Shown in pieces: positions 45,915 to 54,260 of a stretch of DNA of 64,000 nt. The position numbers and the translations under genes were made by a program. Within the stretch, counting starts at the first letter, position 1. Every line of letters begins with the position of its first letter. Below the pieces are notes generated by a model. It was not told where the DNA came from. It was given only the letters and a program-made list of their open reading frames with translations, and ran no database searches. Origin of the DNA: Hyalangium gracile (GTDB lineage Bacteria > Myxococcota > Myxococcia > Myxococcales > Myxococcaceae); assembly GCF_020103725.1 (NCBI RefSeq), contig NZ_JAHXBG010000005.1, forward strand, positions 434,001 through 498,000, given 5' to 3'.

Positions 45915-46568
45915 ATGTCGGCTTTGAGCCGAGTAAGTCACGACGCCGTGGATGACCTCGACGCCCTCCGTCGCGAGCAGCACAAGCAGCGGCTCTCCTG
46001 GATGCCGTGGCTCTACTTCTCGCTGAAGGCCCACCACCGTGAGTGGGCCGAGGAGTGGCAGCGCGAGGTGCAGGCGCGCTTCATGGAGCTGGAGACCGTC
46101 CAGATCGCCGAGGGCTGCTTCGTCTCGCCCCAGGCCCGCCTGTTCGCCGAGCCCGGACGCACGCTCGTCATCGGTCCCGGCTCAAGCATCGCGTCCGACG
46201 CCTTCGTCCATGGACCGATCGTCCTGGGGCGGGACGTGAGCATCAACGCGCGAGCCAGCCTGGACGGAGGCGCCGCGGGCATCCACATCGGAGACGGCAC
46301 GCGCATCGCGACGGGTGCCACGCTCTACGCGTTCAACCACGGCCTGAACCCGGACCGGGAGCTGCGCGATCAGCCCGTGACGTCACGAGGCATCCGCGTG
46401 GGCGAGGACGTGTGGATCGGCGCCAACGCGGGGGTGACGGACGGCGTCACCATCGGGGCCCACGCCGTCATCGCCATGGGCGCGGTCGTCACGAAGGACG
46501 TCCCCGAGTGGGGCATCGTCGCGGGAGTGCCCGCGAGGCTCATCGGCGACCGGCGCGAGCGGCGCTGA
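45915..46568 (+). CDS. Hexapeptide-repeat O-acetyltransferase (LbetaH)
   Basis: 217 residues of left-handed beta-helix with repeating [LIV]-G-x-x-x hexapeptides ([63 protein letters not shown]). The catalytic His is in [12 protein letters not shown], as in maltose/galactoside O-acetyltransferases. It likely acetylates a sugar or polysaccharide. The 39-nt gap after the kinase gene and lack of a terminator suggest the same operon; no good ribosome binding site is seen. Confidence 0.88.
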   Translation: MSALSRVSHDAVDDLDALRREQHKQRLSWMPWLYFSLKAHHREWAEEWQREVQARFMELETVQIAEGCFVSPQARLFAEPGRTLVIGPGSSIASDAFVHGPIVLGRDVSINARASLDGGAAGIHIGDGTRIATGATLYAFNHGLNPDRELRDQPVTSRGIRVGEDVWIGANAGVTDGVTIGAHAVIAMGAVVTKDVPEWGIVAGVPARLIGDRRERR

Positions 46569-46575
46569 AGACAAC

Positions 46576-46606
46576 GGGGGCATGCCCCCCCGCGGGACAT
46601 GCCCCC
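46576..46606. terminator. Hairpin between convergent acyltransferase and PKD-protein genes
   Basis: GGGGGCAT (46576-46583) pairs with ATGCCCCC (46599-46606), and GGGGGCATGCCCCC (46576-46589) is itself a perfect palindrome. A weak CTT follows. It could serve both strands. Confidence 0.55.
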
Positions 46607-46631
46607 TTCACTGCTCACCTCGGCGAGCCGC

Positions 46632-47996
46632 TCACCAGCGGGCCGTGCTCGTGCGGTCCGTGGGGCTGGGGTTGCGGCAGAGCGGCAGCCCGGTGACCGT
46701 GAACGGAGTCGTCGCCGCGCCCAGCGCGTTGGCCACGGAGGCCTGGATGGAGAGCTCCGTCCCCCGCGGCAGGCACCGGGGAGCCGTCCACAGCGCCTGG
46801 CTCGTGGAGTTGTTCTTCTCGATCTCCTCGATGGTCCCCACATTCGCGGTCCAGGAGTACGCCAGCAGGCCACCCATCGGATCCTGGGCGCTCACCGTGA
46901 AGGTGACCTTGCCGCCGGGAGCCACCGTGCCCGAGGACTGGGAGCTCTGGCTGATCTGCGGCAGCCCTTCCGAAGCCACCTCGGGGCCCACGCACATGGG
47001 GAACTTGCGGGTGGTGCTCTCACCGGAGCTGGCCGTGGCGACCAGGGTCACGTCGCAGCGCGTGCACGCGGCCATGGGGCCCTGAGGACCAGGGATGAAC
47101 ATCGCCGAGGACTTCTCCGGCTCGCGCCAGCTGCCCTTGCACTGCGCCGACCACTTGTAGACGAGCGTGCTCGGATCCTCGTCCGCCACGATGGCGGAGA
47201 CCGGCAGGGGCTGCCCCAGCATGAGCGTGGGGGGCACGGGGGCGGCCGAGACCACCTGCGGCGCATGGTTGAAGGAGACCATCGCGGGCAGGCCGTGCGA
47301 GTGCTCGACGGCCAGGGTGAAGCTGGCGGAGGTGGTGAGGCCCTCCGCGCCCGTGGCCGTGAAGGAGAAGGTGACGGGGCCCGGCTGGGCGGGAGCCACC
47401 CACGTGGTGGAGGCGCTCGTCGAAGCGGTCAGGCTGCCGGCCGAGGCCGTCCACTCGAAGGTGAGCGGACTGCCAGGCGTTCCACTGGTGACCGACGCCT
47501 GGAGCGAGAGGGTACCGCCCGGCTTCACCGCGTCCGCGGAGGAGAGGATGGCCGCGAGGCGCGGGCTCCTTGCGACGGCCGTGGGCTGGATGCTGCTCTT
47601 CTGCATCGCGAGCGCCGCCAGCGTCCGCTGGGTGTTCGAGAAGCCCAGGTCCGTGGCCCCGGCGGTGAAGATCACGTTGCCCTCGGCATCGACGGCCTCG
47701 GCGGACAGGGTGTTCCCCTTGCCGACGGGGAGCCCTTGAATCACGCCCTGCCACTGAGTGCCCATGCGGGTCAGCGTCTCGGTGCGCGCCGCCAGCTCGG
47801 GGCCGGACAGGGTGACCTTGATCCCGGCGACCTCCGTCGGCGGCTCGGTCTGCAGCAGCGAGGCGAGGATCTGCACGGAGCCATCGAGCCTGGGAAGGCC
47901 CGCGGGCGCCGCGCTGGAGGACTTGCGAACCATCAGGATCGCGACGACTCCCACCACGATGCCCAACATCACTTTGATCAGGATCGGCTTGCTCAT
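46632..47996 (-). CDS. Membrane-anchored protein with PKD/Ig-like domains
   Basis: 454 residues. An N-terminal helix (ILIKVMLGIVVGVVAILMV) anchors the protein. A folded region (about 35-150) is followed by PKD/Ig-like domains (VKPGGTLSLQASVTSGTPGSPLTFEWTASAGSL; PVSAIVADEDPSTLVYKWSAQCKGSW; VTFTVSAQDPMGGLLAYSWTANVG). Two Cys near ACTRCDVTL may form a disulfide. No enzyme motif is visible. It is a probable surface or periplasmic binding protein of unknown role. It runs opposite the envelope operon. Confidence 0.75.
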   Translation of the reverse strand: MSKPILIKVMLGIVVGVVAILMVRKSSSAAPAGLPRLDGSVQILASLLQTEPPTEVAGIKVTLSGPELAARTETLTRMGTQWQGVIQGLPVGKGNTLSAEAVDAEGNVIFTAGATDLGFSNTQRTLAALAMQKSSIQPTAVARSPRLAAILSSADAVKPGGTLSLQASVTSGTPGSPLTFEWTASAGSLTASTSASTTWVAPAQPGPVTFSFTATGAEGLTTSASFTLAVEHSHGLPAMVSFNHAPQVVSAAPVPPTLMLGQPLPVSAIVADEDPSTLVYKWSAQCKGSWREPEKSSAMFIPGPQGPMAACTRCDVTLVATASSGESTTRKFPMCVGPEVASEGLPQISQSSQSSGTVAPGGKVTFTVSAQDPMGGLLAYSWTANVGTIEEIEKNNSTSQALWTAPRCLPRGTELSIQASVANALGAATTPFTVTGLPLCRNPSPTDRTSTARW

Positions 47997-48000
47997 AAGC

Positions 48001-48224
48001 GGCCCCCACGAGAGAGGGACGTGTCCCTGGAAGGGAGAGGCCGCCCGATGGGGCGCCTCATCACGTCCGAGCAGGGCCACTGCAACGTGGGGGCCAGCCT
48101 GGCGCCGCTCTCATCCCCAGGCACGAGGGGCTCGTCTGGTAGCTGGCGAGCGCAAACTCTGCGGCACGATGAGGCGATGCGGTCAGGACTTGCGTGTCGT
48201 CATGGGCGGGCCGCGCTGAGCATC
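48001..48224. other. Spacer upstream of the PKD-domain gene
   Basis: No gene is supported here. The region should carry the minus-strand promoter of the PKD protein, since a strong terminator closes the upstream lipoprotein unit. No promoter motif could be assigned. Confidence 0.4.
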
Positions 48225-48265
48225 AAAAAACACGGGCGCCGCTCCCCCCGCGGGAACGGCGCCCG
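48225..48265 (-). terminator. Rho-independent terminator of the small Cys-rich lipoprotein gene
   Basis: Read on the minus strand, CGGGCGCCG pairs with CGGCGCCCG around a 15-nt loop, followed by TG and six T. Plus coordinates of the stem arms are 48233-48241 and 48257-48265; the T run is 48225-48230. Confidence 0.92.
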
Positions 48266-48288
48266 GAACCGCCGTGGACTTCAGCGGC

Positions 48289-48600
48289 TCAGCAGTTGTC
48301 GGCGATCAGATCCAGACAGGCATCCACCGCGCGCTCGAGGGTGCAGTTGGTGAAGTGACAGGTCGCCCCGCCGCCATTCGGGTTGTTGCAGTAGTCGAGC
48401 ACCACCCAGCACCCGGGAGCGACAGCCCCGCTGGCGTTCGGCTCCGCCTCACGGAAGGAGGCCACGCCCGTCTCACTCACCAGACCTTCCTGAACGGTGA
48501 CAGGGTTCCCCTTCGGGTCCGTGGTGGTCACCGAGTTGTCCTCGACGCCACAGCCAGTGAGGGAGAGCGCCAGGGCCATACCGAACAGGATCTTCTTCAT
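48289..48600 (-). CDS. Small Cys-rich lipoprotein
   Basis: 103 residues. The start at 48600 gives MKKILFGMALALSLTGC with lipobox Cys17. The mature part has a polar linker and then a Cys-rich end: CWVVLDYCNNPNGGG, CHFTNCTLERAVDAC and a final C, suggesting three disulfides. I recognise no family. It is transcribed on its own with a strong terminator, so it is probably a regulated, abundant small protein. Confidence 0.75.
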   Translation of the reverse strand: MKKILFGMALALSLTGCGVEDNSVTTTDPKGNPVTVQEGLVSETGVASFREAEPNASGAVAPGCWVVLDYCNNPNGGGATCHFTNCTLERAVDACLDLIADNC

Positions 48601-48822
48601 GAGGGAATGCTCCGTGTAGGCAAGGGTGAGCGACGGACTGCCTGACGCATCCAACGAAGGGATTCACGTCGTCCGCGCCGGCAGACACAGGTTAAATCTC
48701 ACTATCCTGACTTACTGTCAATACGGAATTAGCCGTCATTGTCGGAATTGCGCTCTGCTCCGGTAATGGGGGTTTTCGTCCTGGCAAACCTGGAGCGTGA
48801 GGCTGGGAGATACTGGAGGGCC
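48601..48822. promoter_or_regulatory. AT-rich divergent spacer before the desaturase gene
   Basis: The part at about 48690-48750 (GTTAAATCTCACTATCCTGACTTACTG-type) is much more AT-rich than the surroundings and lies between the divergent lipoprotein and desaturase genes. It is the likely promoter zone for both; exact boxes were not assigned. Confidence 0.45.
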
Positions 48823-49767
48823 ATGAGCAGCGCGCAGCGAGACTTCCGCCGCATCCCCCACCGCCTCAACACGCTCCTGACGCTCGGCATCGTCGCGGCG
48901 CTGGTGGGGCTGCTCTTCGTGGGGGCCCGCGTGGAGAGCGGCTGGGCCCTGGCGCTGTGCGTGGTGGCGTTCGCCCTGCTCTTCCAGACGCAGTTCGCCC
49001 TGCTCCACGAGGCCTCGCACCTGAAGCTGCATCCGGATCCGACGTGGAACCGCTGGCTGGGAGTGCTCTGCGGGCTGCTGTTCCCCATCTCCGCGTCGAT
49101 GCTCTCCATCACCCACTGGAGCCATCACCTGAAGAACCGCAGCGATCAGGAGATGTTCGATCTGTACTACCCGCACCAGTCCCGGCTGGGCCGCACGATC
49201 GCCTGGTACCTGATGCTGGTGGGGTTCTGGTACTGGATCATCCCGCCCTTCCTGCTGCTGCTGCTGGTGGCGCCGGGGGTGTTCCGCCGCATGTCCGAGC
49301 GGCTCCACATCGCCGAGGCCATCTTCCGCCACGAGACGATCACCGTCGGCCGCATCCGCGCGGAGCTGCTCCTGTGCGTGCTGGCGATCAGCGGCGTGTG
49401 CGTGCTGTCCGGGCTGTCCGGGGCGAGGCTCGTGCTCTTCTATGCCGTGGCGGCGGCGATCTGGTCCGGCACCAACTACCTGGAGCACTCGTACTCACCG
49501 CGGGACGTGCTCTCGGGAGCCTTCAACCTGCAGGCGCCCTGGCCGTATGGCTGGCTCAACCTGCACCGCGAGCTGGACCTGAACCACCACCACTACCCGG
49601 ACGTGTCGTGGATCCACCTGCCCGCGCTCTCGCCGCCGGGTGAGCAGCGCCGCTCCTACCTCCTCCACTATGCCCGGCAGTGGGCCACCGGTCCGATGCT
49701 CACCCACGAGCCCGGTCCGGAGCCGCTGAAGGACATTCCCCGCCAGTACCCGTGCGCCTCCTCCTGA
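48823..49767 (+). CDS. Membrane fatty acid desaturase-family protein
   Basis: 314 residues. ATG 48823 is preceded by GGAGG at 4 nt. The three His clusters for the di-iron site are plain: HEASH (early), HWSHH (middle) and HRELDLNHHHYP (late). Hydrophobic segments lie at about residues 19-60, 120-148 and 180-215. The family includes acyl desaturases, hydroxylases and carotenoid ketolases, so desaturation of a fatty acid is likely but not proven. The next gene overlaps by 16 nt. Confidence 0.85.
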   Translation: MSSAQRDFRRIPHRLNTLLTLGIVAALVGLLFVGARVESGWALALCVVAFALLFQTQFALLHEASHLKLHPDPTWNRWLGVLCGLLFPISASMLSITHWSHHLKNRSDQEMFDLYYPHQSRLGRTIAWYLMLVGFWYWIIPPFLLLLLVAPGVFRRMSERLHIAEAIFRHETITVGRIRAELLLCVLAISGVCVLSGLSGARLVLFYAVAAAIWSGTNYLEHSYSPRDVLSGAFNLQAPWPYGWLNLHRELDLNHHHYPDVSWIHLPALSPPGEQRRSYLLHYARQWATGPMLTHEPGPEPLKDIPRQYPCASS

Positions 49768-50879
49768 CCGGAGCCCGTGGCCTCCCCGCGCTCATCGCGG
49801 CGCGCCAGCTCCACCGAGCCGGCCACGACGTGCTCGTCTGCGACACCTTCCCGACTCACGCCACCCGGCACTCGCGCGAGATCGAGCGCTCGTTCCAGGT
49901 GCCCGCGCCGCGCTTCGAGGAGGAGGCGTTCATCCAGCGCCTGCTCGCGCTCATCGAGGAGCACCGGATCGATGTGCTGATGCCCACGGGCGAGGAGATC
50001 CTCTATGTGGCGCGGCATCGGGAGCGGCTGCGGGCGCGCTGCGAGGTGGTGGCGGATACGTTCGAGCAGCTCGCGGCCCTGCATGACAAATGGGCGTTCA
50101 ACCAGCGTGTCGCGGCTCGGGGCCTGCCGGCGCCGAGGACGTGGCGGCTGGAGGGGCCCGGGCACCTGGAGGCGCTCCTGCGCGAGCACGCTCGGCTCAT
50201 CGTCAAGCCCGCCTTCTCGCGCTTCGGGCAGAAGACGCGCCTGATGGAGGCGGGAGCGCCCCTCTCCGGACTCGACTGCTCGCGGACGCTGCTGGCGCAG
50301 CAGTTCATCGAGGGCACCGAGCTGTGCTCCTCCAGCATCGTCTGGGAGGGAGCGCTGCTGGCCCACGTCTGCTACCGACCGCGGTACCGGTTCCCGTCGG
50401 GGCCGGGCTACTACTACGAGCCGCTGGGTCATCCGGGCGTGCGCGAGTGGCTCCTGCGCTTTCTCGAGGGCACCCGGTTCACGGGCAGCCTCGGGTTCGA
50501 CTTCATCCAGACGGCGGGCGGCGAGCTGTATGCGCTCGAGTGCAACCCCCGGATGACGAGCGGCTTCCTCCTGTTCCCGGAGGATGGGCGGCTGGGACGA
50601 GCGCTGCTCGGGCAGGCCATCGCCGAGCCCGACCTGGAGACCCCGGCGATGGTCGGGTTCCCCATGCTGGCCGGAGCGCTTCCACGCATCCGCTCGTGGA
50701 AGGAGCTGCGGGAGTGGTGGCGAGCGTTCGGCGCCGCACGGGATGCGCTCTGGAGACGGGAGGACCTCAAGCCTTTCTGGTATCAGCTCGCGGCGTTCCC
50801 CCACCTGCTCCAGCTCTCCCGGCGCCATGGACTGGCAATGGGCGAGGCGACGACGCATTACACGGAGTGGAACGGCTGA
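49752..50879 (+). CDS. ATP-grasp superfamily ligase
   Basis: 375 residues from GTG 49752, 16 nt before the desaturase stop. The N-terminal Rossmann-like region (RLLLTGARGLPALIAARQLHRAGHDVLVCD) is followed by the ATP-grasp fold: DKWAFNQRVAARGLPAPRTW, LIVKPAFSRFGQKT, QQFIEGTELCSSSIV, and metal site FDFIQTAGGELYALECNPRMTSG. Such enzymes couple a carboxylate to an amine or thiol through an acyl phosphate. The substrates are unknown; translational coupling suggests that the desaturase product could be one. Confidence 0.85.
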   Translation: MRLLLTGARGLPALIAARQLHRAGHDVLVCDTFPTHATRHSREIERSFQVPAPRFEEEAFIQRLLALIEEHRIDVLMPTGEEILYVARHRERLRARCEVVADTFEQLAALHDKWAFNQRVAARGLPAPRTWRLEGPGHLEALLREHARLIVKPAFSRFGQKTRLMEAGAPLSGLDCSRTLLAQQFIEGTELCSSSIVWEGALLAHVCYRPRYRFPSGPGYYYEPLGHPGVREWLLRFLEGTRFTGSLGFDFIQTAGGELYALECNPRMTSGFLLFPEDGRLGRALLGQAIAEPDLETPAMVGFPMLAGALPRIRSWKELREWWRAFGAARDALWRREDLKPFWYQLAAFPHLLQLSRRHGLAMGEATTHYTEWNG

Positions 50880-50902
50880 GCCCATCGAACGGCGAGGTTC
50901 CC

Positions 50903-51892
50903 ATGCACGTCTTCCGCACCACCGGCACTGGCGGTCCCGAGGTCCTCTCCTTCGACGAGCGCCCGGATCTCACTCCTGGCCCCTCGGAGCTGCTCGTCCG
51001 CGTGCGCGCCACCGCCCTCAACCGGGCGGACCTGATCCAGCTCAAGGGGCAGTACGCCCCGCCGCCGGATGCGCCGCCGGACATCCCGGGCCTTGAGTAC
51101 GCGGGCGAGGTGCTCGCGGTGGGCCCGAAGGTGCGGCGCTTCCGGCCCGGGGACCGGGTGATGGGGCTGGTCGGAGGTGGCGCGTGGGCCGAGCAGCTCA
51201 CCGTCCACGAGCGCGAGGCCCTGCCCATGCCCGAGGGCATGGACTTCACGGACGCCGCCGCGCTGCCCGAGGTGTACCTCACCGCGTTCGACGCGCTGGT
51301 GCTCCAGGGAGGGATGCGGCCCGGAGAGACGGTGCTGGTGCATGCGGTGGCCAGCGGCGTGGGCTCGGCGGCGGCGCTGCTGTGCCGGGCCACGGGCGTG
51401 CGTGTGGTGGGAACGGGGCGCAACGCCACGAAGCTGGAGCGGGCGCACGAGTGGGGGGTGGAGCGCACGGTGCTCGTGGATGGCACGCCCCCGCGCTTCG
51501 CCGAGGCGGTGCGGGAGGCCACGGGCGGCCGAGGCGCGGACCTCGCGCTGGACCTGGTGGGCGGGGACTATGTCCCGGAGACGCTGGAGGCGCTCGCGCC
51601 CCAGGGCCGGGTGATGCTCGTGGGGCTGGTGGCGGGCAACAAGGCCCAGATCAACCTGGGTACCCTGCTGGTGAAGCGGCTGCGCATGACGGGCACGGTG
51701 CTGCGCAGCCGTGCACTGGAGGAGAAGATCGCCCTGGCCCAGGCGGCGGAGCGGCACCTGCTCCCGCTGTTCCGCTCGGGCGCCCTGAAGCCCGTCATCG
51801 ACGCCGTGGTGCCCATGAAGGACATCCGCGGCGCGCTCACGCGGATGGCCAGCAACGAGACGGTGGGAAAGGTCGTCCTGCGCTGGGACTGA
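50903..51892 (+). CDS. Zinc-independent quinone oxidoreductase (MDR family, PIG3-like)
   Basis: 329 residues, 23 nt after the ATP-grasp gene. The start is ATG 50903. N-terminal GroES-like domain: ALNRADLIQLKGQYAPPP and PGLEYAGEVLAVGPKVRRFRPGDRV. The Rossmann domain carries HAVASGVGSAAALLCRATGVRVVGTGRN, a variant of the G-x-x-G-x-x-G NADPH motif. Zinc ligands of alcohol dehydrogenases are absent. It reduces quinones or enoyl/enone groups with NADPH. In this operon it could act on a lipid intermediate. Confidence 0.88.
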   Translation: MHVFRTTGTGGPEVLSFDERPDLTPGPSELLVRVRATALNRADLIQLKGQYAPPPDAPPDIPGLEYAGEVLAVGPKVRRFRPGDRVMGLVGGGAWAEQLTVHEREALPMPEGMDFTDAAALPEVYLTAFDALVLQGGMRPGETVLVHAVASGVGSAAALLCRATGVRVVGTGRNATKLERAHEWGVERTVLVDGTPPRFAEAVREATGGRGADLALDLVGGDYVPETLEALAPQGRVMLVGLVAGNKAQINLGTLLVKRLRMTGTVLRSRALEEKIALAQAAERHLLPLFRSGALKPVIDAVVPMKDIRGALTRMASNETVGKVVLRWD

Positions 51893-51907
51893 GCCAGGGG
51901 CCCCGGC

Positions 51908-52375
51908 TCAAGGGTCCAGCAGGACCTGATAGATGAAGTCGAACTCCGTGCCCTGCGGGTTCCGGAACTCGAGCTGCATCTGCCCACGGGCGCCGTTGAA
52001 CGCCTTCGTGCCGCCCGTGATGGCCAGCGTGGAGCCCTTCGCATCGTAGAAGGGCCCCTCCACCGTGAGCTGTCCCTCCTCGAGGAAGGTCGTCCAGAAG
52101 CACTCGTAGGCCTGCCCCACCACTACGCGGATGCAGTAGCCCTGGTTGGTCCCCACCTGCCGCGTGTTGCCCTCGTCGAACACCGGGTTGGCGAACGTCA
52201 GGATGTCCCCCACCGAGTCTCCCGCGGGCGCGTTGTCCGTGGTCGCATCCGTGTCCGCGTGCTCGACGACGCGGATCGTCCGGATGACGGGCGCCGGCTC
52301 CTCGTCGTCTCCGCAGCCCACCAGCGCCGCGCCCAGCACGAGCCCGACTCCAATCCGCTTCAGCACCTCTCGCAT
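51908..52375 (-). CDS. Lipoprotein with allene oxide cyclase/dirigent-like barrel
   Basis: 155 residues from ATG 52375. Lipobox ALVGC (Cys21) follows a short hydrophobic signal. The mature part matches the small beta-barrel of allene oxide cyclase and dirigent proteins: GDILTFANPVFDEGN, GTNQGYCIRVVVGQAYECFWTT, GPFYDAKGSTLAITGGTKAFNGARG. In plants these barrels steer cyclisation; bacterial ones are uncharacterised. It is convergent with the oxidoreductase gene, 15 nt away. Confidence 0.75.
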   Translation of the reverse strand: MREVLKRIGVGLVLGAALVGCGDDEEPAPVIRTIRVVEHADTDATTDNAPAGDSVGDILTFANPVFDEGNTRQVGTNQGYCIRVVVGQAYECFWTTFLEEGQLTVEGPFYDAKGSTLAITGGTKAFNGARGQMQLEFRNPQGTEFDFIYQVLLDP

Positions 52376-52500
52376 GTGGCTTCCCCCTCTGCTGCCCGCT
52401 CCGCGCGGGGCGGCCACTGTAGCAACTCGGCGGTTGCTCGTCCGAGCGCTCAGCGAAGGCCCTTGCCTCACACGCCCGGGTCCATATCCTGCGCCGCGCC

Positions 52501-53538
52501 ATGGCTACCCACTTCGATCCCAGCGCTGCCGCCTCCCCCGACTCCGGCATCTTCGGCCTGCCCCACTCGCCCGAGGAGGCCCACGTCGTCATCGTCCCCG
52601 TCCCCTTCGAGGCCACCACCAGCTATGGCGGCGGCACCTCCGAGGGCCCCGGCGCTGTCCTCCACGCCAGCCGCCAGGTGGACCTCTTCGACGTGGAGAC
52701 CGGTCGCGTCTACGAGCGCGGCATCGCCATGCTCCCCGAGTCCGAGGACCTGCGAGCCTGGAACACCCGCGCCAAGGAGCGCGCCCAGCTCGTCATCGAG
52801 GCCGGTGGCGTCCACCCCGGCCAGCCCGAGCTCCAGGCCGCCGCCGATGAGGTCAACGCGCTCTGCCAGAAGATGAATGACGTCGTCTACCGCACCACGA
52901 AGCACTGGCTCGACCAGGGCAAGCGCGTGGGCGCCGTGGGCGGAGACCACTCCATCTCCTACGGCATCATCCAGGCCCATGCCGAGAAGTACCCCGGCCT
53001 CGGCGTCCTCCACCTCGACGCGCACGCCGACCTGCGCAACGCCTACGAGGGCTTCACCTGGTCCCACGCCTCCATCATGTACAACGTGGTGCAGCGGCTG
53101 CCCGGCGTGAAGTCGCTCGTCCAGGTGGCCATCCGCGACATGAGCGAGGAGGAGCATCAGCTCATCCAGAACTCCACCGGCCGCGTCCGCGCCTACTTCG
53201 ACTCCACGCTCCAGCAGAAGCACTTCGACGGCGTGCCCTGGAACCGGCAGGTGGATGAGATCGTCTCCGACCTCCCCGAGCACGTGTACCTGTCCTTCGA
53301 CATCGATGGGCTGGATCCCGTCCTCTGCCCGCACACCGGCACGCCCGTGCCCGGCGGCCTCTCCTTCCCGCAGGCCACCGCCCTCATCTCCGGCGTCGTC
53401 CGCTCCGGGCGCACCATTGTCGGCTTCGATCTGACAGAGGTCGCCCCCGACCCCGATGGCGGCGAGTGGGATGGCAACGTGGGCGCCCGGCTGCTCTACA
53501 AGATGATCGGCTGGATGCTGAAGTCCCAGCGCGCCTGA
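52501..53538 (+). CDS. Agmatinase/arginase-family ureohydrolase
   Basis: 345 residues. The binuclear Mn2+ motifs are complete: GGDHSISYG, HLDAHADLRNAYEG and SFDIDGLDPVLCPHTGTPVPGG. The family hydrolyses agmatine to putrescine and urea, or related guanidino compounds. The N-terminal PFEATTSYGGGTSEGP fits the agmatinase-like branch. An insertion (LCQKMNDVVYRTTKHWLDQ region) makes it longer than E. coli SpeB. Agmatine as substrate is the likely but unproven choice. Confidence 0.88.
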   Translation: MATHFDPSAAASPDSGIFGLPHSPEEAHVVIVPVPFEATTSYGGGTSEGPGAVLHASRQVDLFDVETGRVYERGIAMLPESEDLRAWNTRAKERAQLVIEAGGVHPGQPELQAAADEVNALCQKMNDVVYRTTKHWLDQGKRVGAVGGDHSISYGIIQAHAEKYPGLGVLHLDAHADLRNAYEGFTWSHASIMYNVVQRLPGVKSLVQVAIRDMSEEEHQLIQNSTGRVRAYFDSTLQQKHFDGVPWNRQVDEIVSDLPEHVYLSFDIDGLDPVLCPHTGTPVPGGLSFPQATALISGVVRSGRTIVGFDLTEVAPDPDGGEWDGNVGARLLYKMIGWMLKSQRA

Positions 53539-53568
53539 GAGGTACCCGGGTCGGGCCAGAGCGCCAGC

Positions 53569-53593
53569 AACTGGTATGCTTGTCATACCAGTT
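53569..53593. promoter_or_regulatory. 25-bp perfect inverted repeat downstream of the ureohydrolase gene
   Basis: AACTGGTATG and CATACCAGTT are perfect 10-bp arms around CTTGT. It resembles the operators of GntR-family repressors (TGGTAT...ATACCA) and is AT-richer than its surroundings. It lies just past the ureohydrolase stop and 33 bp beyond the end of a dead kinase gene. No T-run follows, which argues against a terminator. Confidence 0.55.
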
Positions 53594-53626
53594 CGCAACC
53601 AGTCCGGCCGACAGGCGGGGGCCGGC

Positions 53627-54250
53627 CTACGAGGCTCCGTCCTTCGCCTTCACGAAGGGGCGCGAGTCCAGCGGGAGCTCCAGGGTGGAGGTCGTCCCCG
53701 CTCCCGCCGAGCTGATGACGTAGATGTGGCCTCCGTGCGCCTCGGCCATGCTCCTCACCGTCATCAGGCCGATTCCCCACCCGTGCTGCCCGCTCTGCTC
53801 GGCGGCCATGCTGCGGTGATACGGGCGGAAGAGCGCCTCCACATCCAAGGCCGGGAGTGGCTCGCCCTGATTGTGGACTGATTGCCATCCACCTCGCCCT
53901 GGGCGTCGCGAGTCGCATGCGTCCGGGATGCCCTGCGAGACGAACTCGGGCATCGCCTCACGCGCGGGCAGGCCCGGGTGTCACGGCCGAACAGCCGCAA
54001 GCTCGCCGCGCTCGTGAACTCGATGACGTGATCGGGCCCGCGGTAGATGGTGACGAAGGCAGGCGCCTGCCGGAAGAGCGCTTGAAGCCTGCTGCGCTAA
54101 GACTCCGCCTCCTCCCGACGGCCCGTCTCCCTTGCCAGCGCGACTTCCAGCTCACCAATCCGATCGTTCAGCCTCTTGCGCTCGTCTTCCTCGATGTTCC
54201 CCACGCCTTCATCCTCGTTGTCACCTCCAGCATCGGAGGCCTTCGACGCG
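53627..54250 (-). pseudogene. Decayed PAS-domain sensor histidine kinase
   Basis: Pieces of one kinase lie in order on the minus strand. A charged coiled-coil segment (EEDERKRLNDRIGELEVAL) ends at an in-frame TAG at 54097-54099. The same frame resumes with the PAS start LQALFRQAPAFVTIYRGPD, VIEFTSAASLRLFGR. A frameshift then joins REAMPEFVSQGIPD, and most of the PAS, HisKA and early ATPase domain is missing. The last part is the ATPase G boxes and end (VHNQGEPLPAL, GWGIGLMTVRSMAEAHGG, TTSTLELPL), closing at 53627. One stop, one frameshift and a large deletion make it inactive. Confidence 0.85.
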
Positions 54251-54260
54251 AAGCGGCGAG

